Source of the DNA: Trogon surrucura
Lineage: Eukaryota; Chordata; Aves; Trogoniformes; Trogonidae
Assembly: GCA_020746105.1 (NCBI GenBank)
Contig: CM036658.1
Coordinates: 12,880,689 to 12,944,688 of the forward strand
Length of the DNA: 64,000 nt
Direction of reading: 5' to 3'
The position numbers were made by a program, and so were the translations under genes. Position 1 is the first letter of the stretch. Each line of letters begins with the position of its first letter. Positions 23,111 to 37,437 of the stretch are shown piece after piece. The notes below the pieces were generated by a model. It saw nothing but the letters and a program-made list of their open reading frames with translations. It had not been told where the DNA came from and searched no databases.

Positions 23111-26100
23111 CTGAGCACACCTAAAAAAGTTTCCATCGTCATCGCTCTCTAAATTAAATACAAATTATGCGTCTTTCTCTTCTACTCTTATTAATTTAGC
23201 ATGGGCATACAAAGTGCTCAAAGTAGGACACATTTTGCATACCCGACCCTAGTACAATGTCTTATGGAACCAGGACAAGACAGGGAAACAGATTCCTTAT
23301 TTAGTCCGTTAAAGCCTCCAACTTTCAGAGAACAAAGCTTACAGAGAGGGTACCTCTGGCAACCACCTATAGAAAGCATCACTTTTTAAAGTTGAAATTA
23401 GACCAGACTTTGGAAGCCTGAAAAGTGACCATGGCTTGGAAAGAAAGAATGAACAACTTCTAAGGCAGCAAATCAGGCATCAGACAATGTGGTTTATATG
23501 GTATTCTACTGTCATGATTTATAACTAAATATAGTTAGTACTTCAGTACCTAAAGCCCTGCATAAGTTGTAATGAGATGTATTAAGGTTATTGTTATTTT
23601 TTGGCATAATGCTTCTTAAATAATTTCTGTTTATACATTAGGTTATACATTAAACTAATCTGAAAGTACTGTTTGCAAATGCATCAGCCTCTGTATGGAT
23701 TAAATTCTTGCAAACTCAGGACCTAAATATTTCTTCCATTGCACAGGTTTGGAGTGTGTTTAGCACTACCCTGACAATTTTCTGACAGATTCGTAACAGA
23801 CAGAAAGAGGCTAATAGCATCGCATCTCCAGTCAGTCTCAGATCCCTGTAATTAGATGTTATCATTGCATTTGTGCTTGTAAAATGTCTGAAGGATCCTA
23901 TGATTTCATTCATTTGCAAAACCACGAGTCTGGTAAAATTATACCAGAGTAAAAGCTGAATAAATATTTGTAATTTTACACAACAGTTAGATGATTATTA
24001 TTATAATGATAGTAATAATTAATAAAGTTGAAGGTTACACATATTGCACTTTTTCTCAGAGTCAAAATGCAGGAAAAGAACATCTGCAGCACTTGAAGTG
24101 GAAGCAGAAAAAATTAGTTTCGTTTCGTGTGACTTCAACACCCTTCCCCCTGCACAGCACACCCTCCCCTGGGTCTCCCACTCTTCCTTCCACTTCTGCT
24201 CGCACCAGTTCCCCCAGCACACACAGAGGCACCAGCCTCTTCCAGGGATCACTGCGCTCTTACTGGAGCCACTGTGCTCCCTAGAGAAACAGAGGAATAT
24301 CCTTCCCCCAAATTTTCGTTGCCTGTGCCTGCATGTCCCTACTCCTGACTGCACAGCTGGCTGACACACTGTAAACGCTCCACTTGCAAGACATAAACCT
24401 TACATCAGCATTCAGGAAATTGAGAATGAAGTTATGCTTTGACCAAGAGAAAAAAAAAAAAGCATTTAGAGTGAATAATGTGAAGACTTGTGTTCTGCTT
24501 TCTCAATCAGGGATCTCACGTCACAAAACAGAAATGAAATAATTTAAGCTCATCTTTTGCAGGCTCAAGGCCACCTTTCAGCCACATAGCCCTGTCTGCA
24601 TGACAGGACGTGGCCTGGCTCCCACCATTTATTGAACGTAGAGTATACCCCAGTGTCCACAAACAGGTCTGCTGGCTACGTGCAGGTCCTGTGGAACATC
24701 TCTGGCAGATGGCATATACCAGAGAAACAATGCCATTAATGCCCTACCATACCTCAAAATTTCACATCCGTATTTCACAAAGAAACCTTCCGAAGACTGT
24801 GAGAAATCACTATTAATTCTTCAGATAAAATTTCCTGTCACACCAAAAGCTGTAATGCAGATTTCTCTGCTGACAAAGAACAAGAGCCAATTCTTCCAGA
24901 GCTGGACGATACAAAATAGACACTGCACACATACAGACAGGCTTTGCCTGTTGTGGGGGAGGTTTACGGCCATTAGATGGGAACATATGAGATGTTGAGT
25001 TTATTTTAGGCAACCTGAAGCTGGAAGTCTGGTCTCTTGTGTCACTTAACCAGGAGCAGCGCTCACAGTCTCAGATGTAACAGTCTTCATGGAACATTTC
25101 AACTCATCTTATAATGAATTCAGATAATTTTGTTAAAACTTGCAGACAGCCCAAGGACATACACTAAATCTGAAAATAATTTGCAAGGATCTGACTTAAC
25201 CATTTTGTAGCTGCTTGGGCCAGCTCAAGACAAGGAAAACATGCACATGACAAAGAAAAAAGATAGCTTCTGAGGAAGACAAGCATAACCAAATCACCTG
25301 AAATGCAAATTCAGTGATATCCCTTGCAATGAGTGTTCACCTTTTTATGATACAGCAAAAGGCAAATAAAAACTGAGCCACTAGCAGCCTCAGTCGTACT
25401 TTGAGGCACAACAGGCAGGGCTGTTCAGCCTTGATTTTTAATTTAGTGTTGCTCTTGGATTTATAGCAGGGACAGCATCATGGGAATAAGCAAATTACTC
25501 TCCTAACCCAATTTAAAACTGTTTTGGCTGATTCACACAGTCCAGAGAGTAATATTTAACACATACTAGCACCTATGTATGGAGCAGTGGGAGGCAGGAC
25601 AAAACTGCACTAGTTCTCAGCTTAATGCATGAGACCAGACAGACCTGTGTATACGAACATAATACTTACATATCTGAGAAACATATTTGGTATCCTAGGC
25701 AGAGCATGGCGCAGGGAGCCTACGTGCAATTAGGCTTATTCACACAGCTACCCTGTTCTTCTAGGAAAGCAGCACTTCGCAACTTCTAGCCCTCCCAGTG
25801 GCCCATATTCTCTCCATCTTGAAATTTACCAGTTGGTTGCTTTTAAAATATATTTCAGTGATAAACAGCCTCACTCAGATCTGTTCTCACCCCAGCTTAG
25901 TGTTACACCAAGTGGCAAAGTCAGCTCCACATTTGACTTGCAAGGATTTCAGGTTTCCTTTCAGAGAACGACCCTGTTACCTGCATACAGCAGGTTCCTC
26001 CTAGGCCAAAAAATACTTCTAATAGACAACAGTTCCCCATGTATGGTTGCTTTTGCACTCCCCAGTTACCCAGTTCTTAATTAATTCAGTAGGGGGCTGC

Positions 26101-27487
26101 AGTAATTTTGTATAATGCTGATTGCTATTGGTTTTTAATGAGCATGTGGTGGAGGCTAAGACCCTTCACTCTGCCAGTTGCATCCTGTATCAGCCATTCT
26201 GTGATGAATGTTAGGTTCAGGAGCATTTAGTGCCCCATTCATCCCATTAACTCTTTTAAAATATTGGCTTTTTTCCAACCCTTTTCAACTTCTTCACTGC
26301 TCCATTTTTTATTTTTCATTGTGTCGACATTAATGGTTCAGAGAGCTCTTTGGCCAATTCCTGGAAGTTATCCAATCCTGCAGTCTTTTAAATGTTCAAG
26401 TTTAATATCTGCCATTTAATATCCTCCCTAGTCACTCACTAATGGAATAGAAGGTAGTCATCACCACATTCTTACACTTTTCACACATCCATCAAAGACT
26501 GAAACATCTTTTCAACACAGAGAAGCCATTTCAGATCCTTTGCCTCCGTTGGTGGCCCCACCCACCACAGCCAGGTGCCCAAGCCAGCACAAAGGCAGGG
26601 CTGAGGTCATGCCAAACTGCCACCTTGAAGTCCCGTAAGAGAGGAACCCTTAAGCTCCAAACTGACTTATTTCACTTCTGCTCTTACAGCTTCCTGCATC
26701 TGCTTATTTGCCACAGGGCCTCCCTTTTATTCCTTCTTGCAAGGAAAGCAGCCCTGCTTTTGCTGTTACCACCAGGGAGCATGCCAGTGTCCTCACAGAT
26801 TCTCACCCTTGGCTGGAATTTCCCTGATTACCCTGCCATCTCCTGCAGGGCCCCACTCATGGGTCCAGGAAGCAGGGCAATAGGCACTGGATTAGGAGGA
26901 GAATGTGGTCCCTGCCCCAAAGAGGAGCTCTGGATCGCAGCTGGGTCTGCTCGAGCAGCCTCATTGACACGATCTCCTGCAGCCAAGAGGAGCAACCTTC
27001 AGGAACCCGTCGAGTCTTGCCTTGCTACAGGTGCCTTGGCCAGCTTTGTCCAGTGGTCTGAGAATAGCGAGGGGCACCACTAGCAGACTGCCAAGAAGCA
27101 GGTCAAAATCACATGGCAAGCACGATAGTGGTATCCATAAACCCACAGCCTGAGGTTGCATTTGACACTTCTTTCCTCCTTTCTTCTGTGTCTGTGCTCT
27201 CTACTTCCCCCAAAACACTGATCTCCCCAAAACACTCTATTTTTTAAAAGTTGAGCTTGGATCAGATAGGCTGAAATTCGGATCACGTAGGCTGAAGCGA
27301 GCCATTCTCTCACATGCAACCTGCTTTTTGTCACCAGGATGTAGATACACTTTGAAAAACAGCATCAGAAGCGAGGGGAATTCTGCCTGAAGCTGATTCC
27401 CCAAAGCTAGGAAGATCGATTCTCTGAGGCTGTGAGGAAATACCACTGCTCTCAGACAGTAAGAAACAATTATCCTTAACTTTGGAT
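23111..27487. other. Intergenic DNA
   Basis: No recognised gene. It has moderate composition with an A13 run near 24451-24463. A 152-codon open frame at 26625-27083 and overlapping frames at 24019-24369 have no recognisable domain and are treated as chance. Confidence 0.5.
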
Positions 27488-27665
27488 AGTGGTTTTCATC
27501 AGTGGATCTAAATGTCCTTTATGAAGGAGATAAGCGTTATCATTATGCCTATTTTACAGAAGGATAAACTACAGTACAGAGAAGCTTATGGCACTCATTT
27601 GGCCAGTGATGGAAATACATAGTCATCTAGTTTCCAGTCAGATGTTTTGACCACTAACCTACCTA
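27488..27665 (+). mobile_element. Ancient MIR/L2-like SINE relic
   Basis: The middle resembles the conserved 3' part of ancient amniote MIR/L2-type elements: CATTATGCCTATTTTACAG (27541-27559) followed by a diverged AAACTACAGTACAGAGAAG, where the familiar form is AAACTGAGGCACAGAGAGG. The stretch TGTCCTTTATGAAGGAGATAA before it, and GACCACTAACCT at its right end, also fit this family. It is old and heavily mutated. Subfamily assignment needs a repeat-library search. Confidence 0.65.
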
Positions 27666-30600
27666 CAGAAATAACACTTACTTACAGAATATTATTGAGA
27701 GGTCATGGCCACACGACGTTGACAGACAGAGGAAACCACTTTTAGGGTTTTGTTTTGTTTTGTTTTTTAAATGCAGTCTGTTTTCATCTTTCTCTTTGTG
27801 CAAACGTCTATGAGATCTGTGTTCTTGCACTCAGACAATCTAATGGAGAGGATTTAAACAATCATCAAAGGTCACCGTGGAGATCTATGGATTTTCCAAT
27901 AGTGTCTGACTATCCATTTAATTCAGCAGACTTGTGAAAGAGAGATAAGCTTTTACTGTTAGCTACACTAACTTCAGGCCTGCTGACACACATTTTTAAA
28001 GCTGTTTGTAGCAGAAAAATCCTAAGGCTGGATCTCTGATAACAGAATAGCAGCATGTTGCTAACACACAGTATGAGGAGCTGACGGTGGTAAGATGCAT
28101 TCACTGCCACAGAGCAGCTTGAAGATTGCACATTGTCCTTATGGTGCAAGAGCTGGTTAGGAAATGGCGTTTGCTGCTGACATTCCTGATGGCAAAATGT
28201 CCATCAGCATCACTATTCTAGCTCTCACAAAGCAGATGGAGTACTCCAGCTCTGTGTGCTATGTATCTCTGCAGGCCCTGGAGATGGTAGCAGTGATCAT
28301 AACCAACCCTCCAGGCATGAAACTATCTGTGACTTGAGCAGAACTTGGTCTCCCCATTCCTAAAACATGGATTAGGGGAAACCTTACATTTCCACACTGA
28401 CACTAGAAAGCTTTGCTATAAAACACACGAAATAAAGTAACAGGGGAAATAAAAGTTTCCTCTAAATACCTGAGATGTGTAAGCAGGACATTTCTATACA
28501 AATACTTAAAACAAGGAACATGTAGCTTTGAGGGCAAATTTTCCCTTTCATACTTTGATGCAAACTGAAAATTACATTCTCCGTATCAGTTCATGCTTCA
28601 GAGGTACAAGTAGGAGCAAACTTAGTGGACTATTAAGAATTATGCATCAAACTTTATAAACACCCATTTTGGCTGAAACTGTCTGAACAGGCCACATTCT
28701 TTTTCCCACGACATGGGTGCATAGCCCCGGATGTCAGCAGAGCTGTACCACAGGGAATACATCTAGTCTGTGTGCTTTGCGATTACCTAATCTTATGCAA
28801 ACTGGAAAACTGGCACCTACAGAAGAGTGAGAGTTTTCCCAAGTGCATTTCAACTCAGGTTTGTTTACCAAATGGCTGTAACTGTAGGAATCACTTAATA
28901 TTTTATTTAATAATTTACATAACAAATTTGCAAAGACAAGGCTGTGGGCTAGATTCGGCAATGACATGCACAGAACTTCAGTGCTGGAATGATTTTTAAA
29001 TGCCTGATCCTTGGGAAAGGATCAATAGGTTTATGTTACGTCCTATGGCTGCTGATACAGTGTGCTGGAAGTCCTTGGTGCCTCAGACTGGCAATGGAAA
29101 GCACCTGCATCACAGCGCTGCAAGCAGCAAGCAGTGAGCACCAAAAACAAGTGGAGTGTCATCCCACTCCAGAGGTTAAAACTGGGTCAGAGCTGCCAGA
29201 ATCCACCATCCTGAAAAATGGGAGACTGAAAACCTGAGATCTAGACCTTGCTCCATAGGTGTATTCATGTATTATATAGGAGATGTTAAGCACAAGCCCA
29301 GGACATGGAGTTGCCTCGTTCCCTAATTGGTAGGCTACTGGTATGCCCTCTCTTGAATTCTCTCGCTCTCATTCTTGTTCTGGTTTAGAAGCTAATGTCA
29401 AGGGACCTTTGGTACAGCAAATCACTTTTCCGTCCCAGAGTCAACTCACTGCAAGAGCCAGAACTGTGGCAGAGAGAGGGGACAGAGCCACTGTTTGTGA
29501 AGAAACTACAGCCCCATGGCTGATGTCGACATGCCTGGGGCAGGGGATCTGCAGCCTTCTCTTGGCTGTGGAGCTGAAGACTGTTCTTCTGGTGACGGTA
29601 GTTGGTCCTGTGCCTCAGGGAGTCAGGTAGCTCTGTCTGCTGATACATCCCATGAAACACCCAGGGTTTTCAGCTGAATGTAGAACTGCAGTCAGAGAAG
29701 CTAATTTCACAGAAGCGGAGTATTCAGTAATTACAAATAATACAGGATTAGCTACATATGTTTGCTGCAGAACATGAAAAGGACATGATCTGGAGGCAAG
29801 GAGAGGAGAAATCAGGTTTCACGAACAGGCCCTGCATTTTACAAAGCAGCGAGCAGCCCAGTCATAGGACTCACTGTATTTAGTAGGTAAAATTAAAGAG
29901 ACCTGTTTAGTGAGACTTTGCACAGCAGTACTCTCACCTAATTATGCAGTGCTCCTGGCAGCCAGAAAGATGTGTTTTAACTTGTTCTTTGGCCTCTCTC
30001 ACACACCACGTTGGTGTACTTTTGTCTTGACAAGCTCTCTTGCTTTACTGTCTTGGAGCTGAACCAATGTGTGGTACGAGTAGGTTCAACTTCAGATCAG
30101 CCATTGGAGCGACAGATTTGGCACCCAGCACTTGAAATTGTTCTTTTCTCAGGCCTGCTCTTGCACAGCCCTGAGCACTGACTTCTCAGTGATTGTAATG
30201 CAACTTGAAAATCCTCAGCCTTTTTTAAGGTTGGATTTGAAACAATTAAGAGAATCTTGAAACCACCAATCTGACCTGACGAGTAGGTTTCCTCCTCCTG
30301 TTTTCAGGCTTGGATATTAACTTTTTGCTGATTATCAGGTTATTGACTATGTTAGCAAGGCTTTCCACAATCCTGGGTATACAAACAAACTGGTTATGCT
30401 TTTGAAAGATGTAATTAAAAGTTGTCATTCTGTTATAAAACTAAAAATCTTTGCATTTTAGACATAAATGAAATAAGTATATAATAACACAATTTATTAC
30501 AGGAAAGGTTTTATTATAGGAAAGGGTTCCTGTAATAGTGCAATACTGGGTGCAACCAACTTCTGGCTATGCTTGCATCCATCCAATAGTCTAAAATGTA

Positions 30601-33600
30601 TGAAACATGTGGAGATGCTTATGCAGACTAAAATGTTCCTGTAACACAGAAATCATGTCAAGCTGTCTTTCCCAAGGCATCTGCTAACTTCATTTCTGCT
30701 GACTGTGTGGAAGCTGTGGTATAGTAACATACCTGTAATACAAACCAGTAGGCTAAATGTATACAGTATGCTAAATACATTTTGAACTCACATGGATAAC
30801 TGCTTTCCTGAAAGGAGATCTCACAACTCACACCAATCCAGGAAACTAGCTGGTATACTGATAAGCATTCAGCTTTGGTGGAAAGATGATTTAACGGATA
30901 TCAATAAAAATATGAAATGTATAAATTTTTGTACTGTGTAACTTCAAGAATTTTTATGCAATTTTTCAGTGTTGAGAATATAACTTAACAAATAGTCAGC
31001 TAGCCAGTATTTTTCTCTCTATTTGTTCCACAGTCTAACTGGGAATAAATAGTACGCTAATACAAGCTGCAATTGGTGCCAGTGAGACACCACTATATGA
31101 AGCAACAGTTACAGTGAGGTGGGGAAGAGTGGCTGGGGTCCTTCTTTCATCCATATTAGGGATCTGGATAAATTAAAATGAAGTTTGCTGCGGGTTAATA
31201 TCTCAGCAAAAAGCAAACCAAAAAAAAACCCCAAACTTCAAAACAGACAGGAAAGAGGATCATTTTGCATTAATCTCACAGTACTGAAAGCTTGGAAGGC
31301 TGCCATAAAAGAAGCAGAGGGGAGTTTCTGAGGAGAATACAACCGACTCTGTGCTACCCACCTCTCTGGATTTTCTTCTGCTGGGGGCACATTAGAACAG
31401 GGGAAGAGATGGGAGGAGGTGTTTCCAGATTCCCGGCTGCATTGCATTACAGGCAATCAGCTTCTGTGAGAAATGGGTATTTCAAAGAAGTGAAAGGAAG
31501 CATATGCGTGTGACGTTTCAAGGCATCCCTCCAGGTTATTCCTAAACCAGAGAGCCCTTTGCAAACCGGGCTCTGCTGCACCGGGAAGAGCTCCAGGTGG
31601 TGAGCACTGAAGCGGCTCTGCAGGCTTCCCTGCAGTTATGCTTCAGACCTGCACCGCACAGTTAAAGCTCACCCCAGTGCAGCACCTAACACCTACACTC
31701 ACTTGCCTTATTACTCACATACTTAAAAGTCAAGAGCACAAGTGGGCCAGAACAAGCAAGGCATTGCTCTACCCTGCCAGAAGAGAGGCCGTCTGGACCA
31801 GAGGCATAAAAAAGATGTAGTTAAGCGTGTCCAGACACCCGAGGCCCCAGCGAGGGGGAGAGGAAATCCTGGTGAAGGCACCAGGACCTGAAAAGCAATA
31901 CAGGAAGGAAGTCAACCAGTATGAGCGGTGCCTGCATCCCGGGGGACTGGTGATGGACTGCTCTCCCAGGCCCCCACCAGAGGGACAGCTTTAAGATGCT
32001 GAGCTAGACCATCAAGGCCCAGCCTGCTGCCGCTGCCCTTCAGCCTCACCACAGCGTGTCCTGCAAGAGCAGGCACACCAGGCCAGTCTGCCATCCGTGG
32101 AAAACCCCACCGTTATGGATCTTTAATCAGCACTGGGGGGAAGAAACTGCTGCCCCATCACCTTCTTGCCCAGCTGCGATGGAGGCCAGGTCCAGCCAGT
32201 GGTGGCAACAAGCGCCCTTGCATCAATTTCGACGCAGCCACCTCCACTCCTGAGGGACCGCCAAGACAGAGCGAGCTGGAAAAACCACAGCGGAAAAGCT
32301 GTCTGAAGGTTGTGTGAGCCCTGCACCCTTGATACGCTCTACCTGCAGGGTAAAGAACAGGTTTTCTGTGATGTTTAACTGAGCTGTAGGCACTGTGTAG
32401 GTCTTTCAAAGTCATCATGATGGTCCATTATTTAAATCTGCATGTTGACATGTATGACAAACATTGCCTGTGAGCAAAATCACACTCTTTCTCTGACAGC
32501 TATGTACCCAGATACGTACTGTGTTCATCTATAAATACGTATGTCACTGGATGCCTAATAAATATGTTTAAAACAGGTTGGAATGTATGAGATTTTCAAA
32601 TATTTGTCTGCATCCACTTTAAGGAGTGATAATTCAGCACTGAAATGTAGTAAAATCTTGGTTTTTTACTTTTTTAATTATGAAATGAGGACACAGAATG
32701 GGTACAGCCAGGAGGCAGACTAACAGCTCTGAATCCCGCTTCTTGCTACTATTCACTGTTATCAACACAGATAACCACAGGTGGGACAGCACAAGGCAGG
32801 ACTGCTCTCCTCATGCGACTCAGTCTCTTCTGGGATGCTCCTGAGGCAGGCATATGTTCCTTTTAGAAAACCAACCACTCGTGACAGAGTGGGTGGTGGG
32901 GGGTGACAATAGATACTCTTATCAGTGTAAATAGCAGCTTCAAAAAAGGCAGATCTGTATCAGGCCTAGCTAAAATAGAGATACATATTTTATCCTGACA
33001 GATGGTCCTTCAGCTAGGCCAGCTGTCTTTGAAGTTACTAAAAAGACTGAGAACCGGTTGGGGCTCCTGGCCTGGCCCCTTTGATCTTGGCAGCTCTGTC
33101 ATAGGATAAGCCCCTGCACAACTTTCCTGTCTTCAGAAAATTTCAACACCTTCTGCAGCCACCCGCACTGAGTGGCCTCCCCCACACCCTCCCTTCCTTC
33201 AGCAGCTCCTCCAAGCCCAGCAGGGGCAGGGGTATCTCAGCAGCAAGGAAACTGGTTCCTTGTGAGACAAGAAGGTTGTCTTTCAAGAAGCAAAATTCAC
33301 CTTTAGGGTGGCAGTGTTTGCCACCCTCTTGGATGCTTTCTGGGAGGTGATCCGGCTGGTGTCCACTGGTGGTGCTTAGCAGACTATTTTTATGCTCCTG
33401 GTCCTCACACTCCTCTTCATAAACTGTTCTCTGCTACCTTCAAGAAGGAAGGGTCAGGGGCAATGAGACCAGCAAGGGAGGACAGCCCCAAGTAGGCACC
33501 CACCAAAAACATCTACATGTCCCTCCCATCAATGCCTTGAGCCTGCTCTGGGCTCCCTTACTCATTCCTCCAAGATCCCTGTGCCTGTCCCCTCCCTCCA

Positions 33601-33985
33601 GTTCTGGTCCCTCATCTGCAGCAGGAAGGGTCCTGCCCGATAAGCATCTCTGTCAAGTGATTTTCTGAGGCTATGCCTCCTTCCAGGAGGCCATGGCCCC
33701 TTTTACAGTGATTATGCAGCACTGCAGCAAAGGCTGCTGAACTTTTCACCTCCTTGGTCATTCATTTTTACAAATCACAGCACCACCGCACTGTTGCATA
33801 TTGCACAGCCAGGGACCTGACCAAGGGGCTTGCTTCCAGCATCAGGAGAAATAAAAAGAGAAATCAATATTCTGAAGGTTAAAACAGTCCTTAAAGGCCA
33901 GACACTCAGCAGCTGTAAATCAATGCAGCAGCATTCACTACGGGAAAGCTTACGTAGGTTTAGTATCTGGCCTGAAAACAATTCG
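27666..33985. other. Intergenic DNA
   Basis: No recognised gene. A GTTTT-type simple repeat is at 27748-27770 and an A9-CCCC-AAAC motif at about 31220-31237. Two GC-richer patches (about 31830-32340 and 33150-33620) lack CpG-island density and show no known protein in any frame. A short stretch near 32675-32750 faintly recalls a MIR-type tail but is too diverged to call. Confidence 0.5.
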
Positions 33986-34065
33986 AATCATAGAATTGTA
34001 GCAAGTAGATGGAAAGGAACGATTAGATCATCTCCTCCATCCCTCGGGGCAGGATCATCAGGCTA
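33986..34065 (-). mobile_element. Degenerate CR1 LINE 3'-end fragment
   Basis: AATCATAGAATTGTAG followed by ATGGAAAGGAACGATTAGATCATCT and a GGGGCAGGATCATCA-like segment matches the layout of a CR1 3' terminus, in minus orientation. It is short and diverged, hence moderate confidence. Confidence 0.65.
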
Positions 34066-37000
34066 TACTGAGTGCTTTGTGCTGTGGTCAGTAAAGCTGT
34101 AGCTGGTTCAGTCTCTGCTAAGGCTTTCCACTTGTGCTTCTGTTCTTTGACAAATGTATTTTGAGTGAATAATTTATGCTTGGGATATTTAAAGAACAGA
34201 AACCTAAATCCTCTATTTACTGAGTTCAAGCTGAGATAGACTAGAAGGCAACAGCTGCAACGCCTCATTTCCCATTGCCTCCTCTCTGCTGTCCTGCTCA
34301 GGACCTTCACCCCAACCCAGGGAGCGCATCATCTCCAGGGGAAGTAGTTATTGGAAGAGTAGACAAAAGTCTTTCACAAGCAGCTGTGCTAAAATGGGTG
34401 GCTTAACATGTTAGTGGTCCAGGTGTGATAAAATATGGTTTGTTTTCTTGCATTTTTTTATGACAAAGATGAAAGACATGTCATAACCTCAAAAAAAGAT
34501 CAGAACTTTTCTCGGTATGTTCATATCATCAATTCCTGCAGCTCAAGCTTTGCCTCTTTTTTGAGCATGGACTCCAAATTATGCTGTCTGATGCCATCTG
34601 GTGAATCCACAGGGGATGAGTAAACAATACCAAACTGATTTCCCTGTGTACCAAAGGAACTTGGCTTGCATTCACATTCCCTTAGAGGTAAATCATTATT
34701 ATTCTGATTGCTAACTCAGATTCCACCAAGAGCAGAAGGAAAGGAATGAAAGTGATAAAAGGACCTCCTTTTGCAGCATGGATGCAGTGGAGATCACGGA
34801 GACAAGGTTCAATAATAAAAATGATATGATAGGGGCTGCTCTTTTTGATGTGCCAGTGAATCACAGTCCTTGATTTAAGCAAATAGGTCTGCATCTGCTC
34901 CACAGATAAGCAAAGGAAAAAAGGTGTGGGTGAAAAATCTAATGATTTTTAATAAGGATAGGCAGCCTATGGTACATTTTGTTCTCAGTTAAACTGTCAC
35001 ATATTAAAGGAAAAAATAAAACAAAACAGACAAACTTGAAAATTAGATCTAGAGATGTATAAAATGGGGGATGGGAGGGATTTCATTTAACATGCACTAT
35101 ATATTCAAATTATTTCCTTTTTTAATTAGATCTCTGTGAGCATGTATTTATCAATCTACCAAAATTGTGCAATAGTTTTATAGTGGGAGACTGTTTTGGT
35201 CATGCAGAGACCTAGCAGTATGTACTATAGCTGTCTCGTCGTCTAACTAAGCAACTGTGGAGTTTTCAGAAGGTACTGCAGAGCACAGGCACTGGGCCAC
35301 AGTCATGCAAGAGGTAATGGAGTTGGAAGGATGGACAGAAATGAGTTCTTTATACCATACACTATCTTCAGGTGAGGTCACGTCTGACTTTTATTTGCTC
35401 CATGGTTTGAGCCATTAGTGCGATGCTCATGGGCAAGGTTCTCTTCTAACTCCTGCTGCAGACTTCCCAAGCCATTTGGCATGTCACTTGGCTCCTGCAC
35501 CTCATTTCCTGTCCATACTAATTGCATCTGCCTGACAGACCCAGCAACACTGGCAAGTCTGACAGCAGCAGCTCCAGCACACCCCACACCTGGCCAGCTG
35601 CATCTCCCCAGCAAGGCCACTGTGTCCCAGACGGACCAAAAACATTACACGCAGAAGGGCTCTGCCATGTACGACAGATCCTACGTCAGACGCAGCTCAG
35701 CACCACAGTTGCACACCACCAGCCTTGCCCTTCTCAGCGTGTGCAAGAGCACTCCTTCAGGATGGCTGCCCAAAGCAGCAGATGACAGATTGCTGCTTAG
35801 CACAGTGGTCTGCTGTCAGAAGGAGAAGGTTTGTCAGGCGTGTCCTACTTAGGGGATGAAAAATGCTCCATCTATAGTCACAGGGACTACACGAGTCATT
35901 ATGGCAGACATAGAAGGGAAAAAAAAATGTCCCCTAAATGTCTTGCCATATTATGGGGAAATGTGGAGAAAAAAATTTAAAAGTCACAGTACCCTTGGTA
36001 GAGACCATGTAAGCATCTACAGGGACACTTTTGGGAGAAAGGACAACTTGCTTAATCCTGCAGAACAAACTCTAGTCAGTTGTGGGAACAGCAAGTAAAG
36101 TGTTGGTGCTTCCTCAGTCTTTGAAAAGAAATCATTCAGAATGTGGGACTTTATCAGCTAACCCAGTGGATAACAGTAATAATGCTTAAGGGGAAAAAGA
36201 GCATTTGAGGCAGGAATGAAGAATATCCCTTAGAGGACAGCAGAGCTGACATCCAGAAGGGACCAAATAAAAGGTGGATGTGCTCAGTCACACAGGCAGC
36301 AGATACCAGGGAAAGAAAAAGCATCCCTGATCCTCCCTCCAGCATTCACCTACATCTCAGGTGGTGGCAGAGAGGCGATCAGTGAAGACAGGCCAGGTGC
36401 CTGGGCTCCCACCTTGGAAGGAGGACGGAGGAGAGGGGCCGGGATGGGGCTCCCTGCCCTCTGCCACTCCACAGGGAACTGCTGCCGGCAGGGATTTGGC
36501 AGCCTGTCCAGACGGGTCCTGCAAAGGCAGCGTAGAGTTTTTTGTTTCACTCTGTTTTTCTGTTTGTTTTTAAACACCAACAGTATTTCCCACTGATTAT
36601 ATTCATGTTTGCACTCATTAGCAGCAGTTAATACAGTATCTATGCTGTAACTCATCAGTACGGCAGAGGCTTCCTTAGCTGTAGGGTGTTTGGTTTGCGC
36701 AATTCAGTTAGGAAATCTCCCTGGATTTTCCCGGGTTTTGTATACATTTAGTCTTATTGGTGGCTGTGCTCAGCACTTCAAACCCCTCTTTACTTTTGAT
36801 ACCTTTTCATGGCTCAGCTCCATGGCACTCAAAGGCCAGCTGGGAAACAAAAGGTACCTCCGAGATCAAAAAGCTTTCAGCTAACACACCAGCTAACACG
36901 TGACCCAGCTCTGCGATAGACTTACTTTGAGAAGAAATCTGCTTCTGATTTTTTAAAAGAATTAAGTGGTTAAGGATGTAGCTTGTATTTGCTTTGCTGC

Positions 37001-37437
37001 TTTTTTTCTTTTTTTTTTTTTTTCTTTCCCCTTCCCCACGTGGTAATGCCTTATTTTTACAACGGCTCCTCCAACACCACACACGTGTTAGCTAGCTAAG
37101 TGTGACTCTGGACATCACCATGACCTGCTGACATCTTAAGCTAAGCATAACTATCCTTGGTTGTACTCGTGGATTCACGTCTGATTATCTGTTAGGTCAC
37201 ACTTTACATTTAATGTTAGTTACAAAGTGTAATTGATACCGAGCCTATACACTTCCTAATGCAAGCTTCCCCGCCCCTACTCCGTAATTCGGCATTTCTA
37301 TGGTTAGGGGAAGCTTTTCAGTTAATTCTTCCATAAAAAGAACGAACTGAGCCCACCCTTCTGCCAAAGCTACATCGGTGCGGTTCGCCTGGCTGCACAA
37401 CAAAGGCAGACAGCGGGCTACTATGTAAAATTAAATT
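34066..37437. other. Intergenic DNA
   Basis: No recognised gene or transposable element. Overlapping open frames at 35378-35852 and 36350-36655 lie in slightly GC-richer DNA and carry no recognisable domain. A T-rich tract lies at 37001-37027. Confidence 0.5.
37001..37027. repeat. T-rich homopolymer tract
   Basis: Twenty-seven bases consisting of T runs interrupted by two single C residues, continuing into a CCCC-rich stretch. Confidence 0.85.

Noticed and set aside
26625-27083. 152-codon plus-strand open frame
   Set aside because: No domain or family recognised, no promoter or splice context. Left as chance.
32675-32750. Possible second MIR-type tail (AAATGAGGACACAGAATGGG)
   Set aside because: Only a short, diverged resemblance. 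The flanks do not fit well enough to annotate without a repeat search.
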